The notes beneath the pieces were generated by a model, which was given only the letters and a program-made list of their open reading frames with translations, had not been told where the DNA came from and ran no database searches. The position numbers and the translations under genes were made by a program. Shown piece after piece: positions 35,908 through 46,226 of a stretch of 64,000 nucleotides of DNA (its first letter is position 1; every line of letters starts with the position of its first letter). This DNA comes from Chamaecrista fasciculata (lineage: Eukaryota; Streptophyta; Magnoliopsida; Fabales; Fabaceae), in assembly GCA_003254925.1 (NCBI GenBank), contig QANZ01016320.1:46478-110477 (forward strand), read 5' to 3'.

Positions 35908-36144
35908 TAAAAATCAGAAAGAGAGAAGGAATCTGTGAATATGCTCAATAGTATATGATTATGGAGGCAAAAAAGATATACACATATGTGCAATCAAAAA
36001 AATGACGCACGGCGGCCAAGCTGACTGAGAAAGAAAAAGAAACCTATTTCATCTAATCATGTATATGCTACCTTACTATAATATATACACTTGCCCAATA
36101 AAATTACATAGAGAATATACTAAATAAAAGCATATATTTCTACA
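35908..36144 (-). repeat. 5' LTR of the copia element
   Basis: It matches the left LTR almost throughout and shows the same TG...TA ends. The tRNA primer-binding site begins immediately inside it at 35907 on the minus strand. Confidence 0.9.
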
Positions 36145-36903
36145 ATTATTATAATAAAGAAACAAAGGGTACTCCTTTACGTAACATAATAATGTTGGTC
36201 ACTTTATGTAGGAGCAAGAGCAGGACCACCAACCTAGCGACTAGTGTTGTGTGAGTTTGTGGGCTGAACATGTTAATTGCCTGTTATTCTTTCTTTCACT
36301 ACACTACAATATTATTCTCCAACTCCAAGAATGCATGATGCCATTTTATTAAATTCAGCGTGCAAGACGGAAAAAAATTTTGTTGTAAAAAACTTTTATT
36401 GAAGTGTCACTTTTTATAATTAAAATGTGACAAACTAAGCAATGTTCAAGGCAAAGCTTTCTTTGTTTATGGAAGGCTCTATGTCTGTAAGAATTATTTG
36501 CGAGGGTCTTTATAAAATATATCTGATGTTTAAGTTAGTAGTTAAAAAATAGAAGAAAAAAGTAAAAGGTCATGCGAAGAGGGTTTAAAAATATACTTGA
36601 GTATAATATGGTGAAGTATAGACAAAGAAAAGTGAGGTAAACGCGTGCTCCTTCCTATCCTCAGGCAAAACAAAAACCAAGTCCTATCCGCTCTATATTT
36701 TTTTTTAACATTACTGTTCACTTTGCCATCATAGTGTTTCTTACATGGCCCAGCATTTGAAAACTTTTTGTTTTTGGAACAAGTAACAAGTAACTGACTT
36801 GATAAGTGATACTGATAACCTATTATTATAATTTTTTACTTTTTTTTTCTCCATTGTAACAAAACATGTATGCTAACAGGGCCCAAAATTGTTGTGCGTC
36901 AAT

Positions 36904-36922
36904 TGGGCCTAATCTAGGGTTT
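36904..36922 (+). promoter_or_regulatory. Site II (TGGGCC) plus telo-box (TAGGGTTT)
   Basis: TGGGCCT at 36904-36910 and TAGGGTTT at 36915-36922 stand side by side about 300 bp upstream of the mannosyltransferase start. This pair is a known hallmark of constitutive, growth-linked plant promoters. It fits a housekeeping glycosylation gene; use in this gene is inferred. Confidence 0.5.
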
Positions 36923-37215
36923 GGCAATCGCCAGGCCAGCCCATAGTATGAAATAACGTTTATTGGGTGGAATAAGATATTATTTGACAAAAACAAAAAA
37001 AAACAATTGGAGAGGGCCTAATTTGTTGGGGGAAAAATACATATGGATTATCTATCGAACAAGAATCGTTGTGGGTGCGGACGCCGGAGATGGAATCTTG
37101 AGTTCAACTTCCGATCTCTGTCTTCCGAGTTCAATCACACAGATAGCTCTAATTTCTGTTAGTTTCGGGGAAGAGAGAAATTACATTCTTTATTTTGCAA
37201 AACTTGTTTTGAATA

Positions 37216-40200
37216 ATGAGACACAGAAAGAATGCCGCTCCTCCACCAGCAGCTAAGTACGGCGCCGAAACTTCAGATTTGGGATTCCTTCACGTCTTTA
37301 TGTTTTCATCGGAGAAGAGAGTCTTCGCTTTCTGCTTGGCATTCCGGATGTTAAATGCTCTGTTAGTGCAGACTTATTTCAACCCCGATGAGTACTGGCA
37401 AGGCCCTGAGGTTGCGCATCGCATTGCATTTGGGTAGCTCACATTCCACTCATGTCTGTTAATTCCCGCCTAAATTTTCTTTCTGATCATTTTTTCTTAC
37501 ATTTAAATGAGTAAAGCGCGGATCCGAGGGTCGGCTGATTGATCAAAATCGCAGGTATGGTCATTTAACATGGGAGTGGAAGGAAGGAATCCGTAGCTAC
37601 TTGCATCCCATGGTCTTTGTTGTACTTTACAGAATTCTCGCCTTACTTCATCTTGATAGCCCCTGGTTCATGGTTAGTGTATTTTACCTAACAGTTTTGT
37701 TTGTTTCAAAATGATGCAACCACGGTTTACCCCTTTTGTTGGAAGCTTAGTGCGTGAATATTTTCCCATTTACCATTTTTTTCAATAGAAAAACTGCTTC
37801 TTTTAAATATGCGTTATTTGGCTCTTGACAAATTGAAATGTAGTTTTTAGATGCCTATCCTACTCAAATGAGCATTATGTTTCATTCTGTGTTCAATTTC
37901 GAAACACTTTTGGCTCACAGACCTCAATTATGATAACCATGCAATTTTGTTCAGTCCAAATTGTGGAATTTCTTTCACAGTTACAACCTTTTGCTTATTA
38001 CTTTTCATTGACATGTTTCTACTAATTTTTATTTTCTGCTCCATGTTTATAGATGAAGGCTCCACGACTATTACAGTCCACATTCTCTGCAGTTGGTGAT
38101 TTGTTCTTATACAAACTGTCCACTGTTGTTTTTGGTATTGGTGTTGCAAAGTGGGTTGTATCCTACTTTTATGGCAAATATTATTATCTTGAATTGTAAT
38201 TCGTTGCTGCACGTTTATCTTCTTCCTTGTGATATGTGGCCAACTTAACTCTGTTGCAGCTCTTTTCCCAATTGACCAATTGGTTTATGTTTTATTGTTT
38301 GCCCCGGACGTTATCAAATAGCTTGGAGACTGTTCTTACTGTAGTGTCTCTATACTTTTGGCCCTGCATGAGATCCTCGAGCAAGGGTTCATTCGTCTCA
38401 AGGAAGTGGGGTTTATTTGTAGCAGCATTAGCTTGTGCTGTTCGGCCAACAAGTGCAATCACATGGCTGTATGTTGGCCTACTTGAGCTTTTAACAGCCC
38501 GTGACAGATTTAGATTCCTTTTCTTAGAGGTGGCTCCTATTGGGTATGTGTTGCTATTATTTACTCACGCTAGGATGACATGTGCATTAGCCATTAGGGT
38601 TATTATTGATTGTCTTCCTATTGTATAACACATTAACACTACGGATCTGGAAATACTTCTCACATGGTCTATGGTGGAAGTTCGTTCACCTTTATTTATC
38701 TTCCATAAAACGTTGTCTTGGCTTATCAGTAAGGCAGATGTATTTTAGTAAAATCAGATAATGTGTAGAAAGCCCAACAAACGTATATTTTAAGTTAACT
38801 GTGCAGAATAGTGTTAATGAATATGAGAAATCTAAAGTGTAACTCTTGAGAGGTGTTAAAAGAAGAAGACCAAAAGATCACTGTTAGCATGGGCACTTTC
38901 TGCCCGTTTATGTGTTGGGCACTCCTGAACTAATGCCATGAAAAAAAAATCTGAATGTTGAATTATTTCCTTGTGTACTTAAATGGTGAAGGTGGAGCTT
39001 ATAAAAATTTGTAATATTGCGAGACAAATGTTTCACGATTTTTTAGTATATCGCACTCACAAGAGAGATATTGACTTTAATTGATATTTACACTAAACAC
39101 ATTTGTCCAGAGAATTTATTTTTGGTGAAGTTTTGTCCAGAGATATGCTTATCCAATATGTTTCTCTCAAATTTTACTTTATAATAGAATTGGACGCATT
39201 TTGGATACACTAAAATTATGGGCAAGTGGAAATAGTCACTAATTTAGATCCTCGGTGAGATGTAGAAATAGAGGACGTCATAAAAATCCACATCCATATC
39301 AGATGCTTATTTATTTTTTTAGTATTTCGTTAACAATTTGACTTTTTTATATCAGGGGCCTGGTTCTTGGACTTACCTGCTTGTTAGATCGCTTAATGTA
39401 TGGCAAGTGGATTTTAGTGCCTCTTAATTTTCTAAAATTCAATTTTCTTTCCTCCGGTGGAGACTACTATGGAACTCATAAGTGGCACTGGTACTTCACT
39501 CAGGGGTTTACAGTCATGATCTTTACTCACTTGCCATTTTCCATAGCCGGCATAATTTATTCCAAACAATGGAAGTTTGCTGGCCTCATCGCTTGGGTTT
39601 TGGTATTTTACAGCGTGTTAGGTCACAAGGAGTTCAGGTATATCAATCTTATTTGTTTACATTTGCATGTTAACATGCAGTTGACCCATTGTTTTAGCTG
39701 AGTTTATCGTAATAACAACAATGAGTTACAGGTTTGTCTTGCCAGTTCTTCCTATTGCTCTTATGTTCTGTGGTTATTCTTTAGCTGCAATGGATGATCG
39801 ACGTTCCTCAAAAAACAAAGGAAAAGGATCTTTAAAGAAGTATAGCAAGTACCCTGCAAAGATGATAGTTGCTATCTTATTCTTGCTTGCTACCAATATT
39901 CCAATGGCCTTATACATGAGTTTGGTTCATCAGGTATGTCCTTTTCTGCTCCATAAAATTGAACAAATGAGAGGTTAGCCAAAAAAAATAACGAAAAAAC
40001 TTTTAAAAGATTTATCTTTTTTCAAACAGAGAGGGCCTGAGGATGTAATGAACCACCTTGCCAGAGAAGCTCTTGATGAGAAAGTGAAAAGTATTCTGTT
40101 CCTAACGCCATGTCATGCTACACCCTACTATTCCATGCTGCATTACAACCTGCCTATGCAATTTCTGGACTGCTCACCTAGGTTTGGAATCTATGGTTCT

Positions 40201-40634
40201 GGAGGTTTCATAGTAGCTATACCAAAATTAGCCCATTTTTTCCTGGTTTTTGAAATGTTACTATGTTTGATAGTGAAGAGAGAGGAGTCCCAGATGAATC
40301 TGACCGTTTTTTGATGGACCCTGTTGCTTTTGTGTCGGAATATGCAAAGAATTGGTCGCAGCCTAGTCACATTGTTATATACGATTCAGAAGAACAAAAA
40401 TTGAGGAATTATCTGATTTCGCTTGATTACACGGAGGTATTTGATAAGGAATTGCTATTTAAATTTATTTTTGGGGCGAAGATTAGACTGAGTTTTATGA
40501 TATTTCAGTGGCAACTTGTTTCCATTTCCCTAATACCTGGGATTACACAACAGGAAAGAAGATATTTTAATGCCCATTTCAAGGTTGATCGTGATCTTCA
40601 AGCTTCTGTTGTCCTATATGTTCTAAGAAGATAG
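37216..40634 (+). CDS. PIGB: GPI mannosyltransferase 3 (PIG-B/APTG1), nine exons
   Basis: Exons: 37216-37433, 37555-37672, 38053-38154, 38260-38543, 39356-39637, 39732-39933, 40030-40181, 40274-40436, 40554-40634. All are GT-AG with consistent phases, giving 533 residues, close to the Arabidopsis orthologue. The protein is a GT22-family ER multispanning enzyme. It should add the third, alpha-1,2-linked mannose to the GPI core from dolichol-phosphate-mannose. Diagnostic pieces: YFNPDEYWQGPEVAH near residue 55 (luminal acidic motif), HLTWEWKEGIRSYLHP, the NWFMFYCLPRTLSNSLETVL segment, GGDYYGTHKWHWYFTQG, and HKEFRFVLPVLP near residue 331. The C-terminus RRYFNAHFKVDRDLQASVV is typical of plant members. 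In Arabidopsis, loss (aptg1) disturbs pollen-tube guidance and GPI-anchored proteins. Intron 8 is 117 bp and stop-free. Confidence 0.93.
39102..39143 (-). mobile_element. Probable micro-insertion in PIGB intron 4
   Basis: TTTGTCCAGAGA occurs at 39102-39113 and 39132-39143. The 18-nt insert between them reads, on the minus strand, CTTCACC followed by an A-rich tail. It lies within the 812-bp intron. Confidence 0.45.
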
Positions 40635-41130
40635 CAACAGACTTTGATCCACTGCTAGTTATGGTATTACTTGTCCGTCCTAAAGTTTAACTAGCTAATT
40701 TGAAACCCCCCACCCCCCCTTCCAAACTTCTTTCTCTCTCTGTCTCTCTTTCTCTCACTCTCTCTTCCTGAATGCTCGCAGGAAAAAAAGCAGCGGATAA
40801 CCTGAAAAAAGTCATTACGAGCCCTGACAATTTTATGTAACAAAATCTCTTCATTTTCTTTGGCTCAAGCTACTACAAGCTAGTAATCCCTCTGCTCTTT
40901 CTGAAATACAGTATTTGTAAAAAAGAATTTTAGTGATTAAGGATTTTATAGCTTGTGTTGCAGACATGCAGTATTCAAAAGTCATTTTTTTCTAAGATGC
41001 AGTACATAACACGGTTGCCCACAGAACACTTTAATATTGAGTGGGAACATATTTTCAACTTTTTTATATCAGCTATCTTTAAACCCTCTTAGACCTCGTA
41101 GTTTAGGCTGACAGTTAAATTGGGTTGGAT

Positions 41131-41170
41131 AACTGTATAACTATTTTTTTATCAGAACTTTATAACTATT
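41131..41170 (-). mobile_element. Micro-insertion T5-ATCAG, imperfect 15-bp target duplication
   Basis: AACTGTATAACTATT (41131-41145) and AACTTTATAACTATT (41156-41170) differ at one base. They flank TTTTTATCAG, which on the minus strand is CTGATAAAAA, close to the LINE-like end CTGATC-A8 at 59330. Confidence 0.5.
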
Positions 41171-42152
41171 AAAACATGAGGTTTGACAGGTCAAGCCATG
41201 GTTAACTTGTGTCATATTGCTCACTTTTTTCTTTTTGCATTCGACCTTTGGAACTGTGTTAAACTTTTCCCATCGAACTGGGCTCTGGATACAAGTGCAA
41301 AGCTTGAACAGTTGTTGATGAAGTGACGATTATTTCTTTCACTGTGAGTAAAAGGTTCTATATATAATATAGCCAATGAAAATGGTTAGTACTGTTGCGG
41401 GTGAGAGTAACTTCAGTTTTAGAGCATATGTAAATGACAAAGCACTAAAAATTGAAAATTTGCAAATTTAAGTATAGGGTTGAGGTAGTCTGTGAATGTT
41501 ATAAAAATTTATATCTGAAATTGAACTACTATTTAAAAATTTATACTCAAGTGGATTGAATAAAGGATAATACTACAAAATTCTGTGATCATTTTAAAAT
41601 ATAATATGTGAATGACATATTAAGAAATTTGACAAAAATGCAGAGATTAACATAGTAATAACAAAGTCAATGAAATAAAACAGCAGAGTGATAATATCTT
41701 CCATTTTATTGCTTGAGTAACAAGCATAGGAATGTTTCTATTCTGGATTCCATAGGGTATTAGGTTGTGATTTGTGTGAAACAGTTAATACTTGTATCTG
41801 TCAACCAACCATACCTGCTGCACATAAACGAGAAGAGATAAGATACCCTTTGATTAGCCTTCAGCCAGAAGGGTGAATAGGCAACGAGAAACGAATTGAA
41901 TAAAGATCAGAGAGAGAGATTAATGGTGAGATGGAAACAAGAGAAGAAAAGGAAGGCACACATGCATGGGTGGAGGTACAATAGGTAGGCATCAGAATTA
42001 GTAGGCAGCATGGCATCGTAGTTGCATGTTCAAATCTTTTGTCTTACGTAGGCGGCTGCAAGCATTGAGAGAGAAAGATGATAGAGAAACAGACAGAGAT
42101 GAGAGAGAAAGAGAAGAGTAGTCTGTACTCTGTAGTGTGCAGTCTCAAGTCT

Positions 42153-42206
42153 GAAACCACAAACGTACTTTTTTTTTTTTTGATAAAAGAAACCACAAAC
42201 GTACTT
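42153..42206 (-). mobile_element. Micro-insertion T11-GATAAAA with 18-bp target duplication
   Basis: GAAACCACAAACGTACTT is repeated exactly at 42153-42170 and 42189-42206. The 18-nt insert (42171-42188) reads TTTTATC followed by A11 on the minus strand. The target is not low-complexity, which makes this one of the best examples. Confidence 0.8.
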
Positions 42207-44890
42207 AAAGAGACTGATGGGATTGACCATTGTCTTGTCCCATCACTGCCTTGTGATGATTATCAATCTCTTAAAAGCCTGCACGCCCCTCTTCAATCCT
42301 CATTCATTCCCTCCTCACCACACTCTCTACTCTCTCATCTTCATTTAATTAACTCCCATCCTCATTAAACTCATTTGATTTTTTTTAAGATACATAACAT
42401 ATAATCTTACAATTAAAGCTAGTCTCATCAGAATAGACATTCATAAGAAGAAGCTTAGCTTGTTTTTTTTATTACTTGTTAGGTTGCAAGTGTGGCTCAC
42501 CCGCTTTGAGTGGAGCGTGGAATAGAGGAAAAGTTTCCTTTCAGGGCATATTGCTGTTCTGTTTCACTGGAATAATTGCCATTTCCCAATCCTCAGATGA
42601 TAAAACAACACACACTCGGAAAATTAATCCTATATATCTCTCTTGCACAGCTAGCCCTAGCTATATATGCCAGAGACCATTCCATGAACAGGGTCTTCAA
42701 AGTTCAAGGCAGTGGTGGGAAGGAACAAAACTTACAAAGTTACAAACTTTACGATTACAAATGCTGATCAAGCAAGCAAAGCAAGAAATGCAGTAATAAT
42801 CAACCCAAAAAGGGAAGAGAAAACCCATGCAGTGTCAGTAGTTTCACTCTTACATGCAAAGTTGTGGCATGTTTTTTTCTCAACCCATGCGTTATCCACA
42901 CTCTTTCAATAGTATAAAGATTTTTTTGACAGTCTATATTATCCTCGTTGGGCATTGTGTGATCCCCATGGCTTTGGCTCTGTTATCAGATTCCTGCTTA
43001 AAAAGCCAATATATGTGCCGTGACATGCAATGCATTTAATTTCGGTATCTATTCTATTCTTTTACACTGATCCAATCACGGGCCCTTCCTTCAATAAAGA
43101 GAGCCATCTTTGCGTAATTCAGATTGCTTCTTAATGTACATATACATATTAGTACGAATCTTTATATCTACCCCTCAACTACGTACGTATTCTGTATCAT
43201 TTCTAATATTAATTGAACCCAGTTTCAAATTTGAACGGTTGGTGAGTGTGAAATAGCGAAGTCGATATCCTACATTGATTGAACTATCACAAATGCCATT
43301 TCTATTTGACCACAAGGTCGCTTCGTTCCTTTATTTTGTTCCTTTTGGCTACACATACAGATATACTTTTGTATGCATAATTGGAGTCTGTAACCAATAT
43401 GGGACGAACAAATGCATGTGCGCAAGATAAAGTTAAACTCTCTTAAACGTCGTCGCAATTCTTATATACGGGTGAGAGTAAATTTGTGAAAACGATATGC
43501 TTATTATTAGTTTAGTGCAGAGCCTATTATTAGTACCACATACTGCAATTCAACCTTTGACATTCCTGCCCAACTGTGGACACTTGGGTGTAATAATGTA
43601 CACATATATATATATATATATATATATATTTGGATTGAAGATATTGGTAAGGGAAAGAGATTGAAGTGTTGCTAATTAAACGTTATCTCCCGTTTGTTTT
43701 AAAAGTTAAAATTTAAGCATGTTGAAAGAAATATTAATAGTAGGGATCTATGGAAAATTGATTTCTCTTTTTTCTCTAAACTCTTATCCCTCAATGATTT
43801 TCAACCTTATCATCCAAACACGGTATATTTGCATACTATTAAATATATGCTAATTACAAATTGAAGATTTTTTTTCAATATGTTACGCAACATATATAAT
43901 ATAAATTATTAATAAGTATTTATTTTATATCGGTGTTCTATTCAGAGGTTATCTAGTCAACTAGCTTTGTGGGATGGAAATTCATTTGTAAACTTTCATT
44001 TAACCCTAATAGGCTAATAGAAATTACGAGGTAAAATGGAAAAAAATGGTGATTTGATAATTGATATGCCTTCTCAAGTCAGGCCTACGTGGTTTTCTGT
44101 AATATTCTTTTGTAGCTAGGACCGAGATTGGAAGAAGTTTAAAGACTAAAAAGTATAATACCATGACAAATTTAAGGACAAATATTGACATTTGTTATAA
44201 TTTAGATATCAAATAGTGTATTTTTAATATTTATGGACTAATTCGTTAAATTATTATAAATTTAGAGACTAAATAATAAAATTACTCTGAAATATTATGA
44301 TTGTTTTAGATATGGTGAGTGATGAGAGATGAGGAAGAAAGAGAAAGGGTAGGGTTTGCGTGGAGAGGAGGATGAGAAGAAAAGAGAGAGTAGAAAGGAA
44401 AGAAGAGGTTTATGTTTGGTAATTGTGTTGGGGTGTTGAAGCTTTTTGCAGTGCAAAGACTTGAATTCATAGCAGCGTGCAGGGCCCATACTGTTGCAAC
44501 CCGTTTAGCTTATTAGCTTGCTTGAGTCCGACTTCCCATGCCTTTACGTGACTCACCATCTAAAAGATCCATCCATGTCAACACACACACACACACAATA
44601 AGACCAAATATATATATGGTTATTATTGGTTAGGTCATATTACTTTTCACTCCTCATTCTTTCTTCTCTCAAATCATGATGATATATCAATATTATTAAT
44701 CACCCAAGGCCAACCCACAGAAAAAGACAGAGACCAGGCACAGCAAGCAAGCAACAAAAAGGGATTTCAAAGGCATTAACTCATGGGTTTTGGGTCCACT
44801 AAACTCTTACCTTTTTCTTTAAACTTCGCTGAAACTACAACATTTTTGGAATGTCAGAACTCTACCCTCTCATTTATTTCCCTTTCTTTC

Positions 44891-44900
44891 TATATATATA
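44891..44900 (+). promoter_or_regulatory. TATA box of the TAS3 transcript
   Basis: TATATATATA here would place transcription start near 44925, about 120 nt before the short reading frame and 245 nt before the first miR390 site. Confidence 0.5.
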
Positions 44901-45047
44901 CCCCTCCTCCCTTCTACTCTCCTCACTTCATTGCACCCCTTTTAATTAATTACCTTCTCCTTGTTTTCTTCTACTACTCCTAAGTCCTAAACTTGTCACT
45001 TCACATGCTTTTCCTCTTCCTTAACCACCAACCTCTCTCTCTTCACC

Positions 45048-45146
45048 ATGGCAATTCTAGTGTTCATTTCTCATTCTCATCCCATTCCCAGTGTGCTGCA
45101 ACCAACCTCTTTGCCTTTCACTCCAGATGCTACTTCAAATGGTTAA
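45048..45146 (+). CDS. Short reading frame in the TAS3 leader, stopping 24 nt before the 5' miR390 site
   Basis: ATG in a strong context (CACCATGGC) opens a 32-residue frame (MAILVFISHSHPIPS...) that ends in TAA at 45144-45146. The first base of the 5' miR390 site is 45171. A translated short frame ending just upstream of that site is a known feature of TAS3 RNAs in Arabidopsis, where ribosomes pause there. The peptide sequence itself looks unimportant. That it is translated here is inferred. Confidence 0.6.
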   Translation: MAILVFISHSHPIPSVLQPTSLPFTPDATSNG

Positions 45147-45170
45147 GGAAACATATGGTAGGATTTTGAT

Positions 45171-45191
45171 GGCGCTATCCTGATTGAGCTT
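45171..45191 (+). promoter_or_regulatory. 5' miR390 binding site (non-cleaved type)
   Basis: The site begins GGCGCTATCC and ends TTGAGCTT. The mismatches at the centre (miRNA positions 9-10) would block slicing while retaining binding, as in other TAS3 genes. Confidence 0.93.
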
Positions 45192-45224
45192 TATTATGTA
45201 TTTTTTTCTCTTCTTTATTCTTTT

Positions 45225-45245
45225 TTCTTGACCTTGCAAGACTTT
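45225..45245 (+). ncRNA. tasiARF, register D6(+)
   Basis: The 21 nt begin TTCTTGACCTTGCAAGAC. They match the Arabidopsis tasiARF except in the last few bases and at position 13, where C replaces U. They start exactly 105 nt before the D1 register, in perfect phase with the 3' cleavage site. Confidence 0.95.
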
Positions 45246-45339
45246 GTAGTTCTTGTGTATTCATTGTCTTCATAGTTTATCATTATTTTATCTCCATAGT
45301 TTCATTTCATCACCCCTATCATTACTATCTTTTCATGTC

Positions 45340-45360
45340 TTTGCTATTCCTCCTGAGCTT
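45340..45360 (+). promoter_or_regulatory. 3' miR390 cleavage site
   Basis: The sequence ends ATTCCTCCTGAGCTT. Positions 1-12 of miR390 pair perfectly, position 13 is G:U, 14-18 pair, 19 is G:U and only 20-21 are unpaired. It sets the siRNA register. Confidence 0.95.
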
Positions 45361-46135
45361 TAGTTGATGTTAAGGAATTGTATTATATATGAATTTATGT
45401 ATGTAATATTCTGAATATATATATATATATGTTAAGTAAATTTACTTCATTTTCTGTTCATGTTACTTCTTGAGACTATCTATGGAGTTGCAGCGCCTCA
45501 TGACTTGTATTGTATGTATCTATGTATGTCTTAGTTCAAACTCAGAATCTGAACTTAAAACTAAATGATGCAAGTATGTATCCCAATTCTATTCCGCTTA
45601 TTACCGGTTGATCAACACAAGAATGGCCTTCACTTTAATTGTAATCACATTTTTTAACCGTTGAAGGAACTAAATAATAATTTCACATGACATCAAATGT
45701 CATAATGTAGCTAATGAACACCCGTCTTGATGAATTTGGAAAATGAAGATAACTATTTTGTTTTTCCAGGTCTATAGGGGCCCTTTTAAGTGTTAACTCT
45801 CCATACATACTAATATTAATAAAGAACAATATATCGAACTTGCCATGATATTAAAACTTACATTGAAGTGAACCAATTCAAAACTTAATAAATAGGTACA
45901 ACTAATATAATATAAAGTTAATTGAGTATTCTATACATTATGTTATATGATTTTACATTTTTTTTTGTTTATGTTAAAACATATATATTAATTAATATGA
46001 ATGGGATTCTTATAGTAAAAAAAATTTTATGCAATTATTTATACAAAAATATCTTCAAAAAATAAATTGAAGTGAATGTACAATGAACTATTACTAAGTT
46101 GAATTTAGTGACGAGTTAAATATAATTACTTCAAA

Positions 46136-46184
46136 CACTTTATATTTTCATTTTTTTTTTGTAACATTTTATATTTTCATTTTT
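46136..46184 (-). mobile_element. Micro-insertion, 20-bp target duplication with one mismatch
   Basis: CA(C/T)TTTATATTTTCATTTTT occurs at 46136-46155 and 46165-46184, around T5 plus GTAA (46156-46164). The T-rich target limits certainty. Confidence 0.45.
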
Positions 46185-46226
46185 AAAATATAACAATTGA
46201 ACTTCAACTTTTTGTTATACTTTTTA

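Larger units (their letters stand above)
32371..36144 (-). mobile_element. Ty1/copia retrotransposon with two LTRs (fossil, broken)
   Basis: LTRs of 248 bp (32371-32618) and 237 bp (35908-36144) flank an internal region on the minus strand. The target duplication ATTAT is exact (32366-32370 and 36145-36149). A primer-binding site complementary to initiator tRNA-Met (TGGTATCAGAGC on the minus strand) adjoins the right LTR, and a polypurine tract (GAGGGGGA) adjoins the left. Parts seen: gag with a UBN2-type domain (35160-35846), protease-region fragment (34493-35032) and reverse transcriptase/RNase H (32625-34391, 588 codons, with YVDD). It is shorter than a complete copia and broken in a few places. 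The LTRs differ by about three substitutions and one small indel, so insertion is recent, perhaps within the last one or two million years. The unbroken length of the RT part agrees. Confidence 0.93.
40635..44880. other. Intergenic region with no convincing gene
   Basis: I see no supported coding exon between the mannosyltransferase and TAS3. Open frames near 42078-42912 are composed of simple or mutually overlapping sequence without motifs. Microsatellites lie near 43600 (TA) and 44580 (CA). Confidence 0.55.
44925..45430 (+). ncRNA. TAS3: TAS3 trans-acting siRNA precursor (one tasiARF, two miR390 sites)
   Basis: The 5' miR390 site (45171-45191) pairs at the seed and 3' part but is mismatched at miRNA positions 9 and 10, with G:U at 8 and 11: the non-cleaved binding site. 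The 3' site (45340-45360) pairs fully over miRNA positions 1-12 and is cleavable between 45350 and 45351. Stepping upstream in 21-nt registers gives D1 45330-45350, D2 45309-45329, D3 45288-45308, D4 45267-45287, D5 45246-45266 and D6 45225-45245. D6 is exactly the tasiARF, starting TTCTTGACCTTG. By established knowledge AGO7-miR390 binds both sites, and RDR6/SGS3/DCL4 make phased siRNAs. tasiARF silences ARF2/3/4, controlling leaf polarity and phase change. One tasiARF makes this the short TAS3 type. Transcript ends are estimated. Confidence 0.95.

Noticed and set aside
36963-37256. 97-codon frame overlapping the PIG-B start
   Set aside because: Different frame from the conserved protein; lies mostly in the 5' leader.
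45171-45360. MIR390 hairpin
   Set aside because: Both sites have the miR390-complementary (target) orientation and do not pair with each other as miRNA/miRNA*; the tasiARF between them makes TAS3 the right call.
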